A stretch of DNA of 64,000 bases from Massilia sp. R2A-15 (GCF_030704305.1 NZ_CP131935.1:1674001-1738000); one strand, 5' to 3'. Positions 1-8,227 are shown, counted from the first letter of the stretch. Translations and numbers: made by a program. Notes: a model not told the origin generated them from the sequence alone.

Positions 1-638
1 GGAGCTTTGTTCACCGCCAGTTGAGCATCGAAAGCCCGTTTGTAGGCGGGCCGCGCTTCGCCGCGGGCGACGTACGCGGCGAGGTTCGGATATTCGTCGA
101 GAATGCCCGACGCCCTCAGCCTCAGCAGCACGGATACCATCATCAGGTCTCCGGCGCTGAACGGGCCGTCGAGCCAGTCGGCGTCGCCAAGCCGGGAGGA
201 AAGCGGGGCCAGGCGACCGCGAACGCGGTCTTCGACCAAGGGCAGCCGCTCTGCGTACCAGGGCTTGTCGCGCTCCAGGAGCCTGGCGTTTCCAAACTCG
301 AGGATCGGCGGCTCCACCGTATTGAGCGCGGCAAATATCCACGTGATGGCCCGCGCCCGCGCATTGGCATCTTGCGGTAGCAGCCCCGGGTAATGGTCTG
401 CGATGTGAAACACGATCGCGCCGGTTTCGAAGATGGCGAGATCGCCTTCCTCGTAGGTCGGGATCTGGCCGAAAGGATGAATCGCCAGGTGCGCGGGTTC
501 CTTCATCGCACTGAACGACACCAGGCGGACCTCGTAGGGCTGGCCCACTTCTTCCAGCGCCCAGCGAACGCGCGTGTCGCGCGCCAGTCCTTTGCCGCCA
601 TCGGGCGAGCGCTCAAACGCGGTAATGGTGATGGTCAT
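1..638 (-). CDS. Glutathione S-transferase family protein (3' end outside window)
   Basis: The minus strand stays open from an ATG at 638 to the window edge, about 212 codons. The N-terminal part reads as a thioredoxin-like GST domain: an alpha-1 helix segment (RWALEEVGQPYEV), then FGQIPTYEEGDLAIFETGAI, the typical GST cis-Pro/Glu-Thr glutathione-binding loop. The C-terminal part is helical and contains GPFSAGDLMMVSVLLRL, the usual GST C-terminal core. A strong ribosome binding site (AAAGGAGG) lies about 8 bases before the ATG, which fixes the start. The family conjugates glutathione to electrophiles in the cytoplasm; the substrate cannot be told from sequence. The protein is almost complete, since family members are usually 200-220 residues. 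Confidence 0.85.
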   Translation of the reverse strand, partial: MTITITAFERSPDGGKGLARDTRVRWALEEVGQPYEVRLVSFSAMKEPAHLAIHPFGQIPTYEEGDLAIFETGAIVFHIADHYPGLLPQDANARARAITWIFAALNTVEPPILEFGNARLLERDKPWYAERLPLVEDRVRGRLAPLSSRLGDADWLDGPFSAGDLMMVSVLLRLRASGILDEYPNLAAYVARGEARPAYKRAFDAQLAVNKA

Positions 639-751
639 TGCGAGGCTCCTCCTTTGGTCAGACTCGGGCAGCGGGGGCGGGCGTGGCGTCGGCGGGCGCA
701 CCCGGCCGTGACCACGCCATAAATTCCTTCGACATAGCTGGCAACGTGTGG

Positions 752-1123
752 CTATTTCCGCCCACGCACGTTTTTCACCTCTAGTATTTCGGTAACTTCC
801 AGCAAGCGCTTGCAGCGGCCCAATCCTCCGAAGCTGCCCTCCGGCCCGAGTTTGCCTCGGACGACAACATACGAAGTGCCCCATTGCTCGCCGGGATTCT
901 TGGCGGGAAGCATCGCCTTCGACATGTCCGAATTAATGCACCACGCCTCACTTTTACCGTCAGGGGTCAGAATGGAGTTCTCAAAATTATAAAAGTAGTC
1001 CCCTCTATAAATTGGATCATCCGATTTTGGGCTTCCGAATCCCAATCCCTGCGCTTGGCCCAACGCCATCACACAGAACATAAAAACGCCGGCGACAAAG
1101 GGGTGCGAAGGATATTTGGGCAT
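752..1123 (-). CDS. Small secreted hypothetical protein
   Basis: A 123-residue protein. I chose the ATG at 1123 because it gives a clean Sec signal peptide: a short basic N-terminus, a hydrophobic core (FVAGVFMFCVMALG) and a likely cut after AQG. An upstream in-frame start at 1216 would bury the signal. The mature part holds two Cys (WCIN and GRCKRL) that could form a periplasmic disulfide. I recognise no family. Base composition is lower in GC than neighbouring genes, which may indicate later acquisition. The ribosome binding site (GAAGAG) is only moderate. Confidence 0.6.
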   Translation of the reverse strand: MPKYPSHPFVAGVFMFCVMALGQAQGLGFGSPKSDDPIYRGDYFYNFENSILTPDGKSEAWCINSDMSKAMLPAKNPGEQWGTSYVVVRGKLGPEGSFGGLGRCKRLLEVTEILEVKNVRGRK

Positions 1124-1330
1124 TACACTCTTCAGGATTTGGTACGCGGCGACATAAACGGCCGCGCCTGGTCGTTTGCTGACAGAAGGATAACAGAGTC
1201 CTATGACTATCAACACTACACTGAAGCATAGGTGGATTTTCCCCAGTTCCCCCTTGGGAGAGGTCGCGGATGGTGCGCCTGTTTGTGCGCCCGTTTTGCC
1301 TGTCCGATGAATACAGGCCGAGCTGGCCAG

Positions 1331-1786
1331 CTATTCCAGCATAGCCGCGGCCTGGGCCTTGATCCACGCCTCCGGAAGCATAATCCGAAACAAGCCCGCC
1401 TGCGCCGTCTTGCGCGCCAGCTTCAGCAGCGCCTTGTCCTTGGTGATCAGCACAGCGGCGCGGGCGTCGCGCGCGACCTCCAGAAATTTCTGGTCGTCGC
1501 GGTCGGTGCATACCGGCAGCCGCACCGGGCTGGCGTCGGGCGCCACCACCGTGATCAGCTTGTCGAAGCGGGCCGAGGCCAGCGGCCGGCTGTCGTCGTC
1601 GAGCGGCAGGTGCTTGTAGTGCAGCACGACGTTGTACTCGTCGCGGCAGTCGGCGCGGGTGACCGCTTCGACGGCGCCGCTCTCGAGCGCGGCCAGCAGG
1701 CTGGCCCAGCGCGGATCGTGGAACACCATCAGGTCGAGGCAAACATTGGTATCGATGACGATGCGTTCGGCTGGTACGGGTATCAT
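1331..1786 (-). CDS. PIN-domain protein, putative ribonuclease
   Basis: A 151-residue PIN-fold protein, the usual length of the family. The N-terminal IVIDTNVCLDL carries the first metal-binding Asp. CRDEYNVVL gives the central acidic cluster, DRDDQKFLEVA the third, and ITKDKALLKLA the C-terminal acidic site. The start is at the ATG at 1786, five residues before the first beta strand; longer starts would run into yaaA, which diverges from 1824. PIN proteins are often VapC-type toxins that cleave RNA, but there is no small antitoxin gene next to it, so it may be a solitary nuclease of the COG1569 type. The biological target is unknown. Confidence 0.8.
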   Translation of the reverse strand: MIPVPAERIVIDTNVCLDLMVFHDPRWASLLAALESGAVEAVTRADCRDEYNVVLHYKHLPLDDDSRPLASARFDKLITVVAPDASPVRLPVCTDRDDQKFLEVARDARAAVLITKDKALLKLARKTAQAGLFRIMLPEAWIKAQAAAMLE

Positions 1787-1823
1787 GTCGGCAATTCTAT
1801 TTGTTGGATGTTGATTGAATCTT

Positions 1824-2594
1824 ATGCTGATTGTCTTGTCGCCTGCAAAATCCCTCGACTTCGAGACCCGCCCCACCACGAAACTGACCACCACGCCCGA
1901 CCTGCTCGACCGCTCCAGCGAACTGATCGACGTTCTGCGCGGCTACTCGATGGGCCAGGTCGCTGACCTGATGAGCCTGTCCGATACGCTGGCATCGCTC
2001 AACGTCGCGCGCTACGCCACCTGGAGCACCGACACCGCCGACGCCCGCCAGGCCATCATGGCGTTCAACGGCGACGTCTACACCGGCCTCGACGCGCGCT
2101 CGCTCAAGCCGAAGGCGCTGGGCTGGACCCAGCAGAACGTGCGCATCCTGTCGGGACTGTACGGCGTGCTGCGCCCGTTCGACCTGATCCACCCGCACCG
2201 GCTGGAAATGGGCACGCGGTTGCCCACGCCCGGCGCGAAGGACTTGTACGGCTTCTGGGGCGACACCGTCACCGGCAAGCTGAACGAGGCGATTGCCGCC
2301 AACGGCGCCGAAGTGCTGGTCAATCTGGCGTCCGAGGAGTATTTCCGGTCGGTGCGGCCGAAGCTGCTGCCGGTGCCGGTGGTCACGCCCGTGTTCGAGG
2401 ACTGGAAGGACGGCCGGTACAAGATCATCTCGTTCTTCGCGAAGCGCGCGCGCGGCATGATGGCGCGCTACGCGGCGGAGAAGGGCATCACCGACGTCGA
2501 GAAACTCAAGCGCTTCAAGGTCGATGGCTACGCGTTCGACAAGAAGGCGTCGAGCGCCAACGAGTGGGTGTTCCGGCGAAAAGTCGAAGCGTAA
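1824..2594 (+). CDS. yaaA: YaaA family peroxide stress protein (DUF328/UPF0246)
   Basis: 256 residues, the full length of the family. It opens with the signature MLIVLSPAKSLDFE and continues with LSGLYGVLRPFDLIHPHRLEMG and NLASEEYFRSV, all hallmarks of YaaA. In E. coli YaaA lowers free intracellular iron and limits DNA damage during hydrogen peroxide stress; that role is inferred here from the family. The start is the ATG at 1824; a TTG three codons earlier is less likely. Only 37 bases separate it from the divergent PIN gene, so the two promoters must overlap. It is followed immediately by a family A palindrome that separates it from the convergent bamD. Confidence 0.95.
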   Translation: MLIVLSPAKSLDFETRPTTKLTTTPDLLDRSSELIDVLRGYSMGQVADLMSLSDTLASLNVARYATWSTDTADARQAIMAFNGDVYTGLDARSLKPKALGWTQQNVRILSGLYGVLRPFDLIHPHRLEMGTRLPTPGAKDLYGFWGDTVTGKLNEAIAANGAEVLVNLASEEYFRSVRPKLLPVPVVTPVFEDWKDGRYKIISFFAKRARGMMARYAAEKGITDVEKLKRFKVDGYAFDKKASSANEWVFRRKVEA

Positions 2595-2599
2595 AGTCT

Positions 2600-2691
2600 G
2601 TCGTTCCTGCGCAGGCAGGAACCCATGCTGACGCCGATTAGCACGCGGCGTATGGGTTCCAGCCAAGGGGGGCGCCTAGTCCTGGAACGAC
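2600..2691. repeat. Family A intergenic palindrome, copy A1
   Basis: A 92-base element with terminal GTCGTTCC and GGAACGAC. The left arm is a perfect hairpin (GTTCCTGC / GCAGGAAC around GCAG) followed by CCATGCTGA. The right arm has GTATGG but its second hairpin is degraded. It lies between the convergent yaaA and bamD 3' ends and could terminate transcription on both strands. It resembles the copies at 8124, 11843 and 42128. Confidence 0.8.
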
Positions 2692-2695
2692 AACC

Positions 2696-3505
2696 TTAGT
2701 CAGCCTTCTTCGACAGGAAATTGAACCAGCCGCCCTTGCCGGCGTTCGGTTTCAGGAAGCGGCTGTTCGGATAGTTCTTGACGAACACGCGCTGGGCGTC
2801 GTCGCGCAGGTCGAGGTTGGCCATCTTGTCGTAGCAGCGGATCATCAGGAACAGCGCCTCTTCGCGCGCCGGCGCATCGGAGTAGTCGGTCACGGCGCCT
2901 TGCGCGCGGTTCAGCGCGGCCAGGTAGGCGCCGCGGCGATAGTAGTAATTGGCCACGTGCACCTCATACTGCGCCATCGCGTTGACCAGGTACTTCATGC
3001 GCGCGATCGCATCCGGCGTATATTTACTGTCCGGGAACTTGTCGACCAGCGCCTTGAACGCGGCGAACGATTCGCGCGTCGCCTTCGGGTCGCGCTCGGT
3101 CGGATCCTGCGAGTAGATCACGCTGAGAAAGCCGATCGAGTCGTTGAAGTTGATCAGGCCGCGCAGGTAGTACATGTAGTCGGCCTGCGGATGATTCGGG
3201 TGCAGCTTGATGAAGCGCTCGACCGCGGCCAGCGCCTGGGCCTGGTCCTGGGTCTTGTAGTAAGCGTAGGCAATTTCCATCTGCGCCTGGGTCGCGTAGG
3301 TGCCGAACGGGTAGTTCGCTTCCAGCTTTTCCCACAGCTTGATGGCTGCCTCGTAGTGGGCGCCGTCCATTTCCGAACGCGCCTCCGAGTATAATTTCGT
3401 CACCGACCAGTTTTTGGTCTCGTCGGCTTTATCCGGCAACAGGCTGCAAGCCGACATACCTAGCAGTACACACGAAGCAACAAACAACGATAATTTTTTT
3501 TGCAT
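2696..3505 (-). CDS. bamD: Outer membrane protein assembly factor BamD (lipoprotein)
   Basis: 269 residues. The N-terminus is a lipoprotein signal with the lipobox MSAC (lipidated Cys at about residue 20). The rest is a helical TPR array typical of BamD/YfiO/ComL (for example AIKLWEKLEANYPFGTYATQ and AIARMKYLVNAMA). BamD sits on the periplasmic face of the outer membrane and with BamA folds beta-barrel proteins. The ATG at 3505 is preferred because the alternative TTG at 3517 has no better ribosome site. The gene diverges from rluD, an arrangement conserved in many Proteobacteria. Confidence 0.95.
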   Translation of the reverse strand: MQKKLSLFVASCVLLGMSACSLLPDKADETKNWSVTKLYSEARSEMDGAHYEAAIKLWEKLEANYPFGTYATQAQMEIAYAYYKTQDQAQALAAVERFIKLHPNHPQADYMYYLRGLINFNDSIGFLSVIYSQDPTERDPKATRESFAAFKALVDKFPDSKYTPDAIARMKYLVNAMAQYEVHVANYYYRRGAYLAALNRAQGAVTDYSDAPAREEALFLMIRCYDKMANLDLRDDAQRVFVKNYPNSRFLKPNAGKGGWFNFLSKKAD

Positions 3506-3570
3506 GACGTTTTGCAAGAGAGTATTAACCGAGAATCAACGAAAGGCTGATTATAGCCGATGGGACTGCT

Positions 3571-4608
3571 GTGACTTTAACTTCAACGCCGAATTCGGCG
3601 GATTTACCTCTCGACACTGATTTCGACGACGAGATCGACGTCGATTTCGCCTATGAGAACGGCGGCGCCGACCTGTCCCCGATCACCCTCGAGCTGACGC
3701 CGGCCGCCTGCGGCCAGCGCCTCGACAAAGTGATCGCCGGCCTGGTGCCGCAATTTTCGCGCAGCCGCCTGCAGCAATGGTTCGACGGCGGCCACGTGCT
3801 GGTCGACGGCAAGCCGGCGCGCGGCAAGGATACCGCGTATGGCGACGAAACGGTAGTCGTCACCCCGCAGGCCGCGCCCGAGGACACCGCCTTCACGCCG
3901 CAGGAGATCCGTCTCGATATCGTCCACGAAGACGAGCACATCATGGTGATCAACAAGCCGGCCGGGCTGGTCGTGCATCCGGGCGCCGGCAACTGGTCGG
4001 GCACCTTGCTCAACGGCCTGCTGTTCCATTGCCCGCAACTGGCCAACGTGCCGCGCGCCGGCATCGTGCACCGGCTCGACAAGGACACCAGCGGCCTGAT
4101 GGTGGTCGGCAAGACGCTGGCCGCGCAGACCGACCTGGTGCGCCAGCTGGCGGCGCGCACCGTCAAGCGCGAGTACTTCGCGCTGGTGTGGGGCACGCCG
4201 CGCGAGGAGGGCACGGTCGATGCGCCGATCGCGCGCGACGCCAAGGACCGCGTCAAGATGGCGGTGTCGAACAACTTCACGGCCAAGCCGGCGATCACGC
4301 ATTACCAGCGCATCGCCAGCGGCCTGCTGGACCGCCGCCCGGTCAGCCTGGTGCAGTGCCAGCTCGAGACGGGCCGCACCCACCAGATCCGCGTGCACAT
4401 GCAGCACCTCGGCTTCGCGCTGGTCGGCGACGCGGTGTACGGCAAGCAGCACCTGACGCCGATCTTCCCGCGCCAGGCGCTGCAGGCGCGCCGCCTCGGC
4501 CTGGTCCATCCGGCCACCGGCGAGGACTGCGAATGGATCGTGCCGCTGGCCGCCGATTTCGCCGGCCTGATCGCCGACGCCGGGATCGAAGAGCCGGACC
4601 TGGTCTGA
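3571..4608 (+). CDS. rluD: 23S rRNA pseudouridine synthase RluD
   Basis: 345 residues, starting at a GTG. An N-terminal S4 RNA-binding domain (QRLDKVIAGLVPQFSRSRLQQW, about residues 50-105) precedes the RluA-type catalytic domain. The catalytic Asp is in HRLDKDTSGLMVVGK (about D170), and the substrate loop is GRTHQIRVHMQHLG. The enzyme makes pseudouridines 1911, 1915 and 1917 in helix 69 of 23S rRNA. An acidic N-terminal extension of about 45 residues is longer than in E. coli. It overlaps the next gene by one base (TGATG), so the two are co-translated. Confidence 0.95.
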   Translation: MTLTSTPNSADLPLDTDFDDEIDVDFAYENGGADLSPITLELTPAACGQRLDKVIAGLVPQFSRSRLQQWFDGGHVLVDGKPARGKDTAYGDETVVVTPQAAPEDTAFTPQEIRLDIVHEDEHIMVINKPAGLVVHPGAGNWSGTLLNGLLFHCPQLANVPRAGIVHRLDKDTSGLMVVGKTLAAQTDLVRQLAARTVKREYFALVWGTPREEGTVDAPIARDAKDRVKMAVSNNFTAKPAITHYQRIASGLLDRRPVSLVQCQLETGRTHQIRVHMQHLGFALVGDAVYGKQHLTPIFPRQALQARRLGLVHPATGEDCEWIVPLAADFAGLIADAGIEEPDLV

Positions 4609-5387
4609 TGGCCGAAATGATCCTGCCCGATTGGCCGGACGCGCCCGCAAACGTCGGCGCGCTGGCCAGCACGCGCCGCGGCGGCTGGAGCGTCGGCCCC
4701 TACGATGACGGCATGGGCGGCGGCGGGCTCAATCTTGGCATGCACGTGAACGACGATGCCGACACCGTGCGCAAGAACCGCGCCGCGCTGCGCGCCATGC
4801 TGCCGGGCGACCCGGCGTGGATTTCGCAGGTGCACGGCGTGGCCGTGGTCGATGCGGCCAGCGTCGGGCCGGACCAGCCGGTGCGGGTGGCCGACGCCAG
4901 CATCGCCACGCAGCCTGGCGTGGTGTGCGCGGTGCTCACCGCGGACTGCCTGCCGGTGCTGTTTGCCGACCTCGAAGGCAAGGTGGTGGGCGCGGCCCAT
5001 GCCGGCTGGCGCGGCCTTGCCGGCGGGGTGCTCGGCGCGACGGTGGCGACCATGCGCGAGGCCGGCGCCGGCGACATCACGGCCTGGCTCGGCCCGGCGA
5101 TCGGCCCGGCGCAGTTCGAAGTGGGACCGGACGTGCTCGACGCCTTCCTGGCCAGCGGCGCCGATGCGGACAAGGTGAGGGTGGCGTTCACGCCGTATCC
5201 CGGCCGGCCCGGCAAGTTCCTGGCCAACATGAATGCGCTCGCCAAGCTGCTGCTGGCGCGCGATGGCGTGACGCGGGTGTGGGGCGGCAGTCACTGCACC
5301 GCCAGCGAAGCGGACCGTTTTTATTCGTACCGGCGCGACGGTGTGACGGGCCGGCAGGCCAGCCTGATCTGGCTGAAGCCGGATTAA
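4608..5387 (+). CDS. pgeF: Peptidoglycan editing factor PgeF (laccase-domain YfiH)
   Basis: 259 residues with the Cu-oxidase_4/YfiH fold: STRRGGWS near the N-terminus, ISQVHG, LTADCLPVLF, GAAHAGWRGL and GGSHCTASE, which supply the conserved His and Cys metal ligands. Characterised YfiH/PgeF prevents misincorporation of amino acids other than L-Ala into muropeptides, and related enzymes have purine nucleoside phosphorylase or adenosine deaminase activity. The start ATG at 4608 overlaps the rluD stop; the rluD-pgeF order is conserved. Its TAA overlaps the stop of the convergent small membrane gene inside the tetranucleotide TTAA. Confidence 0.93.
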   Translation: MAEMILPDWPDAPANVGALASTRRGGWSVGPYDDGMGGGGLNLGMHVNDDADTVRKNRAALRAMLPGDPAWISQVHGVAVVDAASVGPDQPVRVADASIATQPGVVCAVLTADCLPVLFADLEGKVVGAAHAGWRGLAGGVLGATVATMREAGAGDITAWLGPAIGPAQFEVGPDVLDAFLASGADADKVRVAFTPYPGRPGKFLANMNALAKLLLARDGVTRVWGGSHCTASEADRFYSYRRDGVTGRQASLIWLKPD

Positions 5388-5599
5388 TCGGACGGCGGCG
5401 GCAGGTCGGGGTATGGTCCTGCGGACCTGACCCCATTTTCACGCCGCTGCCTCCGCCCCTTCGATCCCGCGATATAGAAAAGTATATATAATGGCAACAC
5501 GCAATACGCCAAAAAGGTCATAATTCCAGCGACCACGGTCGGTTCGGTGAGCGCCATCAGGCCCACCACGTAAATCCAGGCAACGGCGACGATCCACAT
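5384..5599 (-). CDS. Small two-helix membrane protein whose C-terminus is encoded by a repeat
   Basis: 71 residues. Two hydrophobic helices (WIVAVAWIYVVGLMAL and GIMTFLAYCVLPLYILFYI) are followed by a basic cluster (GSKGRRQRR). The ATG at 5599 is preferred because GAAGGGA lies just upstream; a 15-residue longer start is possible but adds a non-hydrophobic Cys-rich leader. The final residues (NGVRSAGPYPDLPPPSD) come from the family B palindrome at 5408, so the native stop seems to have been replaced. It lies between pgeF and phaC on the opposite strand. I infer a conserved inner membrane protein of unknown function. Confidence 0.6.
   Translation of the reverse strand: MWIVAVAWIYVVGLMALTEPTVVAGIMTFLAYCVLPLYILFYIAGSKGRRQRRENGVRSAGPYPDLPPPSD
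5408..5434. repeat. Family B palindrome, copy B1
   Basis: A 27-base inverted repeat around GGTCCTGCGGACC, opening GGGGTATGG and closing CTGACCCC. It sits inside the 3' end of the small membrane gene on the minus strand and just after pgeF. Confidence 0.75.
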
Positions 5600-5646
5600 A
5601 CATTCCCTTCGGCAGAAACCGCAATTGTAACCAATGGACCCCACTC

Positions 5647-7380
5647 ATGAACAAGCCTGATCCCCAAGCCATGACGAGCGCCTGGATGGCGCAGTTTGCC
5701 GATCCATCCACCTGGCAGTCGTGGATGAAGCTGCCGCAGGCGGACGCCAATCCGCTGGCCGGCGTGCTGAAAGAGGTCGGCGCCCACATCAGCCCGGCCG
5801 CGCTGGAGTCGCTGCGCAACGATTACCTGCAAAAGGCCGGCGCGCTGTGGCAGGACATGGCCATGATGAAAACCCCGGAACTGAAGGACCGCCGCTTTGC
5901 CGCGCCGGAATGGCTGGCCAATCCGCTGGCGGCATTTTCCGCCGCGTCCTACCTGCTCAATTCGCAGTTCCTCACCGCGATGGCCGAAGCGGTCGACGCG
6001 GCGCCGCGCGACAAGCAGAAGATCCGTTTCGCCGTGCAGCAGCTGGTCGATGCGATGTCGCCGGCGAACTTCCTGGCTACCAATCCGGAAGCGCAGAAGC
6101 AGCTGCTCGACACCAAGGGCGAGAGCCTGGCCAAGGGCCTGGCCAACATGCTGGGCGACATGCAGAAGGGCCGCATCTCGCTGTCCGACGAATCGGCTTT
6201 CGAAGTCGGCCGCAACGTCGCCACCACCGCCGGCCAGGTGGTATTCGAGAACGACCTGTTCCAGCTGATCCAGTACACGCCCACCACCGCCACCGTGCAC
6301 GCCGTGCCGCTGGTGATGGTCCCGCCGTGCATCAACAAGTTCTACATCCTCGACCTGCAGCCGGAAAACTCGGTGGTGCGCTACGCGGTCGAGCAGGGCA
6401 ATACCGTGTTCCTCGTCTCCTGGCGCAATCCCGACAAGACCCTGGGCAAGGTCACCTGGGACGACTACGTGGAGCAGGGCGCCATCGAAGCGATCCGCGT
6501 GGCGCGCGAGATTTCCGGGGCAGACAAGGTCAACGCCTTCGGCTTCTGCGTCGGCGGCACCATCGTCACGACCGCGCTGGCGGTGCTGGCCGCGCGCGGC
6601 GAACAGCCGGCCGCCAGCCTGACCTTGCTGACCACTTTGCTCGACTTCGAAGACACCGGCGTGCTCGACGTCTTCATCGACGAAAGCCAGGTGTCGCAGC
6701 GCGAGAAGCAGCTGGCGAAGGGCGGGCTGATGCCGGGCCGCGACCTGGCCACCACCTTCTCCTCCTTGCGCCCGAACGACCTGGTGTGGAACTACGTCCA
6801 GTCGAACTACCTGAAAGGCAAGGAGCCGCCGCCGTTCGACCTGCTGTACTGGAACTCGGACAGCACCAACCTGCCGGGACCGATGTTCTGCTTCTACCTG
6901 CGCAATATGTACCTGGAAAACAAGCTGCGCGAACCGGGCGCGCTGACCACGGCCGGCGCCAAGGTCGATCTCGGCGCCATCGACGCGCCGGTATTCATCT
7001 ACGGCTCGCGCGAAGACCACATCGTGCCGTGGGAAGCAGCGTACAAGTCGATGAGCCTGCTCAATCCGGGCAAGCCGAAGAACAACCGCTACGTGCTCGG
7101 CGCGTCCGGCCACATCGCCGGCGTGATCAATCCCGCCTCGAAAGGCAAGCGCAGCTACTGGACCAACGACGCCAAGCCGAAGGGCAAGGCGAAGATCCTC
7201 GACAACGCGGCGTGGCTGGAAGGCGCGACCGAGCACAAGGGCAGCTGGTGGGGCGAATGGGCCGCATTCCTGGCCGAACATGGCGGAAAAGACGTCAAGG
7301 CGCCTGCCAAAGCCGGCAGCAAGCAGTACCCGGTGATCGAGCCGGCGCCGGGCCGCTACGTCAAAACCCGGGCCGATTAA
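5647..7380 (+). CDS. phaC: Class I poly(3-hydroxyalkanoate) synthase PhaC
   Basis: 577 residues. An N-terminal PhaC_N domain (about residues 80-250) is followed by the alpha/beta-hydrolase core. The lipase-like box is GFCVGG with nucleophile C301; the other triad members are D457 in GSREDHIVPW and H489 in GASGHIAGVINP. The enzyme polymerises 3-hydroxyacyl-CoA into cytoplasmic storage granules. Length and motifs match class I (Cupriavidus type), which prefers short-chain monomers. phaA and phaB do not follow; instead the regulator phaR is downstream after 170 bases. Confidence 0.97.
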   Translation: MNKPDPQAMTSAWMAQFADPSTWQSWMKLPQADANPLAGVLKEVGAHISPAALESLRNDYLQKAGALWQDMAMMKTPELKDRRFAAPEWLANPLAAFSAASYLLNSQFLTAMAEAVDAAPRDKQKIRFAVQQLVDAMSPANFLATNPEAQKQLLDTKGESLAKGLANMLGDMQKGRISLSDESAFEVGRNVATTAGQVVFENDLFQLIQYTPTTATVHAVPLVMVPPCINKFYILDLQPENSVVRYAVEQGNTVFLVSWRNPDKTLGKVTWDDYVEQGAIEAIRVAREISGADKVNAFGFCVGGTIVTTALAVLAARGEQPAASLTLLTTLLDFEDTGVLDVFIDESQVSQREKQLAKGGLMPGRDLATTFSSLRPNDLVWNYVQSNYLKGKEPPPFDLLYWNSDSTNLPGPMFCFYLRNMYLENKLREPGALTTAGAKVDLGAIDAPVFIYGSREDHIVPWEAAYKSMSLLNPGKPKNNRYVLGASGHIAGVINPASKGKRSYWTNDAKPKGKAKILDNAAWLEGATEHKGSWWGEWAAFLAEHGGKDVKAPAKAGSKQYPVIEPAPGRYVKTRAD

Positions 7381-7402
7381 AGGTTGTCAGGCTTTTACTT
7401 TA

Positions 7403-7441
7403 TGTTGCGTGCTGATAAATGCTGCACTTGCTCGCGCAACA
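7403..7441. promoter_or_regulatory. Inverted repeat between phaC and phaR, possible PhaR site or phaC terminator
   Basis: TGTTGCG (7403-7409) and CGCAACA (7435-7441) form perfect 7-base arms around a 25-base spacer that is itself rich in TGC/GCA (GCTGATAAATGCTGCAC). It precedes a TATAAT at 7466. PhaR repressors bind TGC-rich palindromes in their own promoter, so autoregulation is a reasonable but unproven reading. Confidence 0.35.
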
Positions 7442-7465
7442 TGGTATTTTGACGGATGTTCAACC

Positions 7466-7471
7466 TATAAT
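7466..7471 (+). promoter_or_regulatory. Candidate -10 element of the phaR promoter
   Basis: A perfect TATAAT 80 bases before the phaR start, in an otherwise GC-rich region. No well-spaced -35 is visible (a TTGACG at 7449 is only 11 bases away), so an activator or a weak -35 may be used. Confidence 0.4.
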
Positions 7472-7550
7472 TCACATATAGGCCAGTCACGGAGCGGACG
7501 CCAGTTCGCTTTTTTAAGAATGCGCTGCGGCGCAATAAGTGGAACTTGAG

Positions 7551-8105
7551 ATGAGTAGTGCAAAGAAAAGTACTGAACGCCTGATCAAGAAATATCCCAA
7601 TCGTCGGCTGTACGACACCCAGACCAGTTCGTACATCACGCTGACGGACGTCAAGCAACTGGTGCTCGACGCGGACGAGTTCACGGTGGTCGACGCCAAG
7701 TCGAACGAAGACCTGACCCGCAGCATCCTGTTGCAAATCATCCTGGAAGAAGAGGCGGCCGGCGCGCCGATGTTCTCGAGCGCCGTGCTGTCGCAGATCA
7801 TCCGTTACTACGGCCATGCCATGCAGGGAATGATGGGTTCCTACCTGGAAAAGAACGTCCAGGCCTTCACCGACATCCAGAACAAGTTCACCACCGGCAC
7901 GACCGGCGGCTTCGAAGGCAAGCCGTTCAGCCCGGAAATGTGGACCCAGTTCATGAACGTGCAGGGCCCGATGATGCAAGGGATGATGAACAACTACATC
8001 GACCAGAGCAAGAACCTGTTCGTGCAGATGCAGGAACAGATGCAAAGCCAGAGCAAGACCATCTTCGGCGCCTTCCCGTTCCCGCCGGTAGATACAAAAA
8101 AATAG
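7551..8105 (+). CDS. phaR: Polyhydroxyalkanoate synthesis repressor PhaR
   Basis: 184 residues. The N-terminal PHB_acc_N DNA-binding domain is clear (KKYPNRRLYDTQTSSYITLTDVKQLVLD), followed by the PHB_acc region (SILLQIILEEEAAGAPMFS) and a Met/Gln-rich C-terminus. PhaR binds both PHA granules and promoters of phasin genes and of itself, releasing DNA when granules form. The ATG at 7551 is preferred to an in-frame GTG four codons earlier because GGAACTTGAG supplies a ribosome site. It is placed directly after phaC, as in many Burkholderiales. Confidence 0.95.
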   Translation: MSSAKKSTERLIKKYPNRRLYDTQTSSYITLTDVKQLVLDADEFTVVDAKSNEDLTRSILLQIILEEEAAGAPMFSSAVLSQIIRYYGHAMQGMMGSYLEKNVQAFTDIQNKFTTGTTGGFEGKPFSPEMWTQFMNVQGPMMQGMMNNYIDQSKNLFVQMQEQMQSQSKTIFGAFPFPPVDTKK

Positions 8106-8123
8106 AGCGTTGGCCGTAAGACC

Positions 8124-8211
8124 GTCGTTCCTGCGCAGGCAGGAACCCATGCTGAACAAGCAACATAGTTAAAGCGGATTCAGTATGGGTACCTGCCTCC
8201 GCAGGTACGAC
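8124..8211. repeat. Family A intergenic palindrome, copy A2
   Basis: An 88-base, well preserved copy. Left hairpin GTTCCTGC/GCAGGAAC, then CCATGCTGA, a 20-base centre, TCAGTATGG, and right hairpin GTACCTGC/GCAGGTAC. The ends are GTC and GAC. It lies between phaR and rimO, and its right end overlaps the place where a rimO -35 would be. Confidence 0.85.
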
Positions 8212-8227
8212 ATCTGTATGGATGCGG

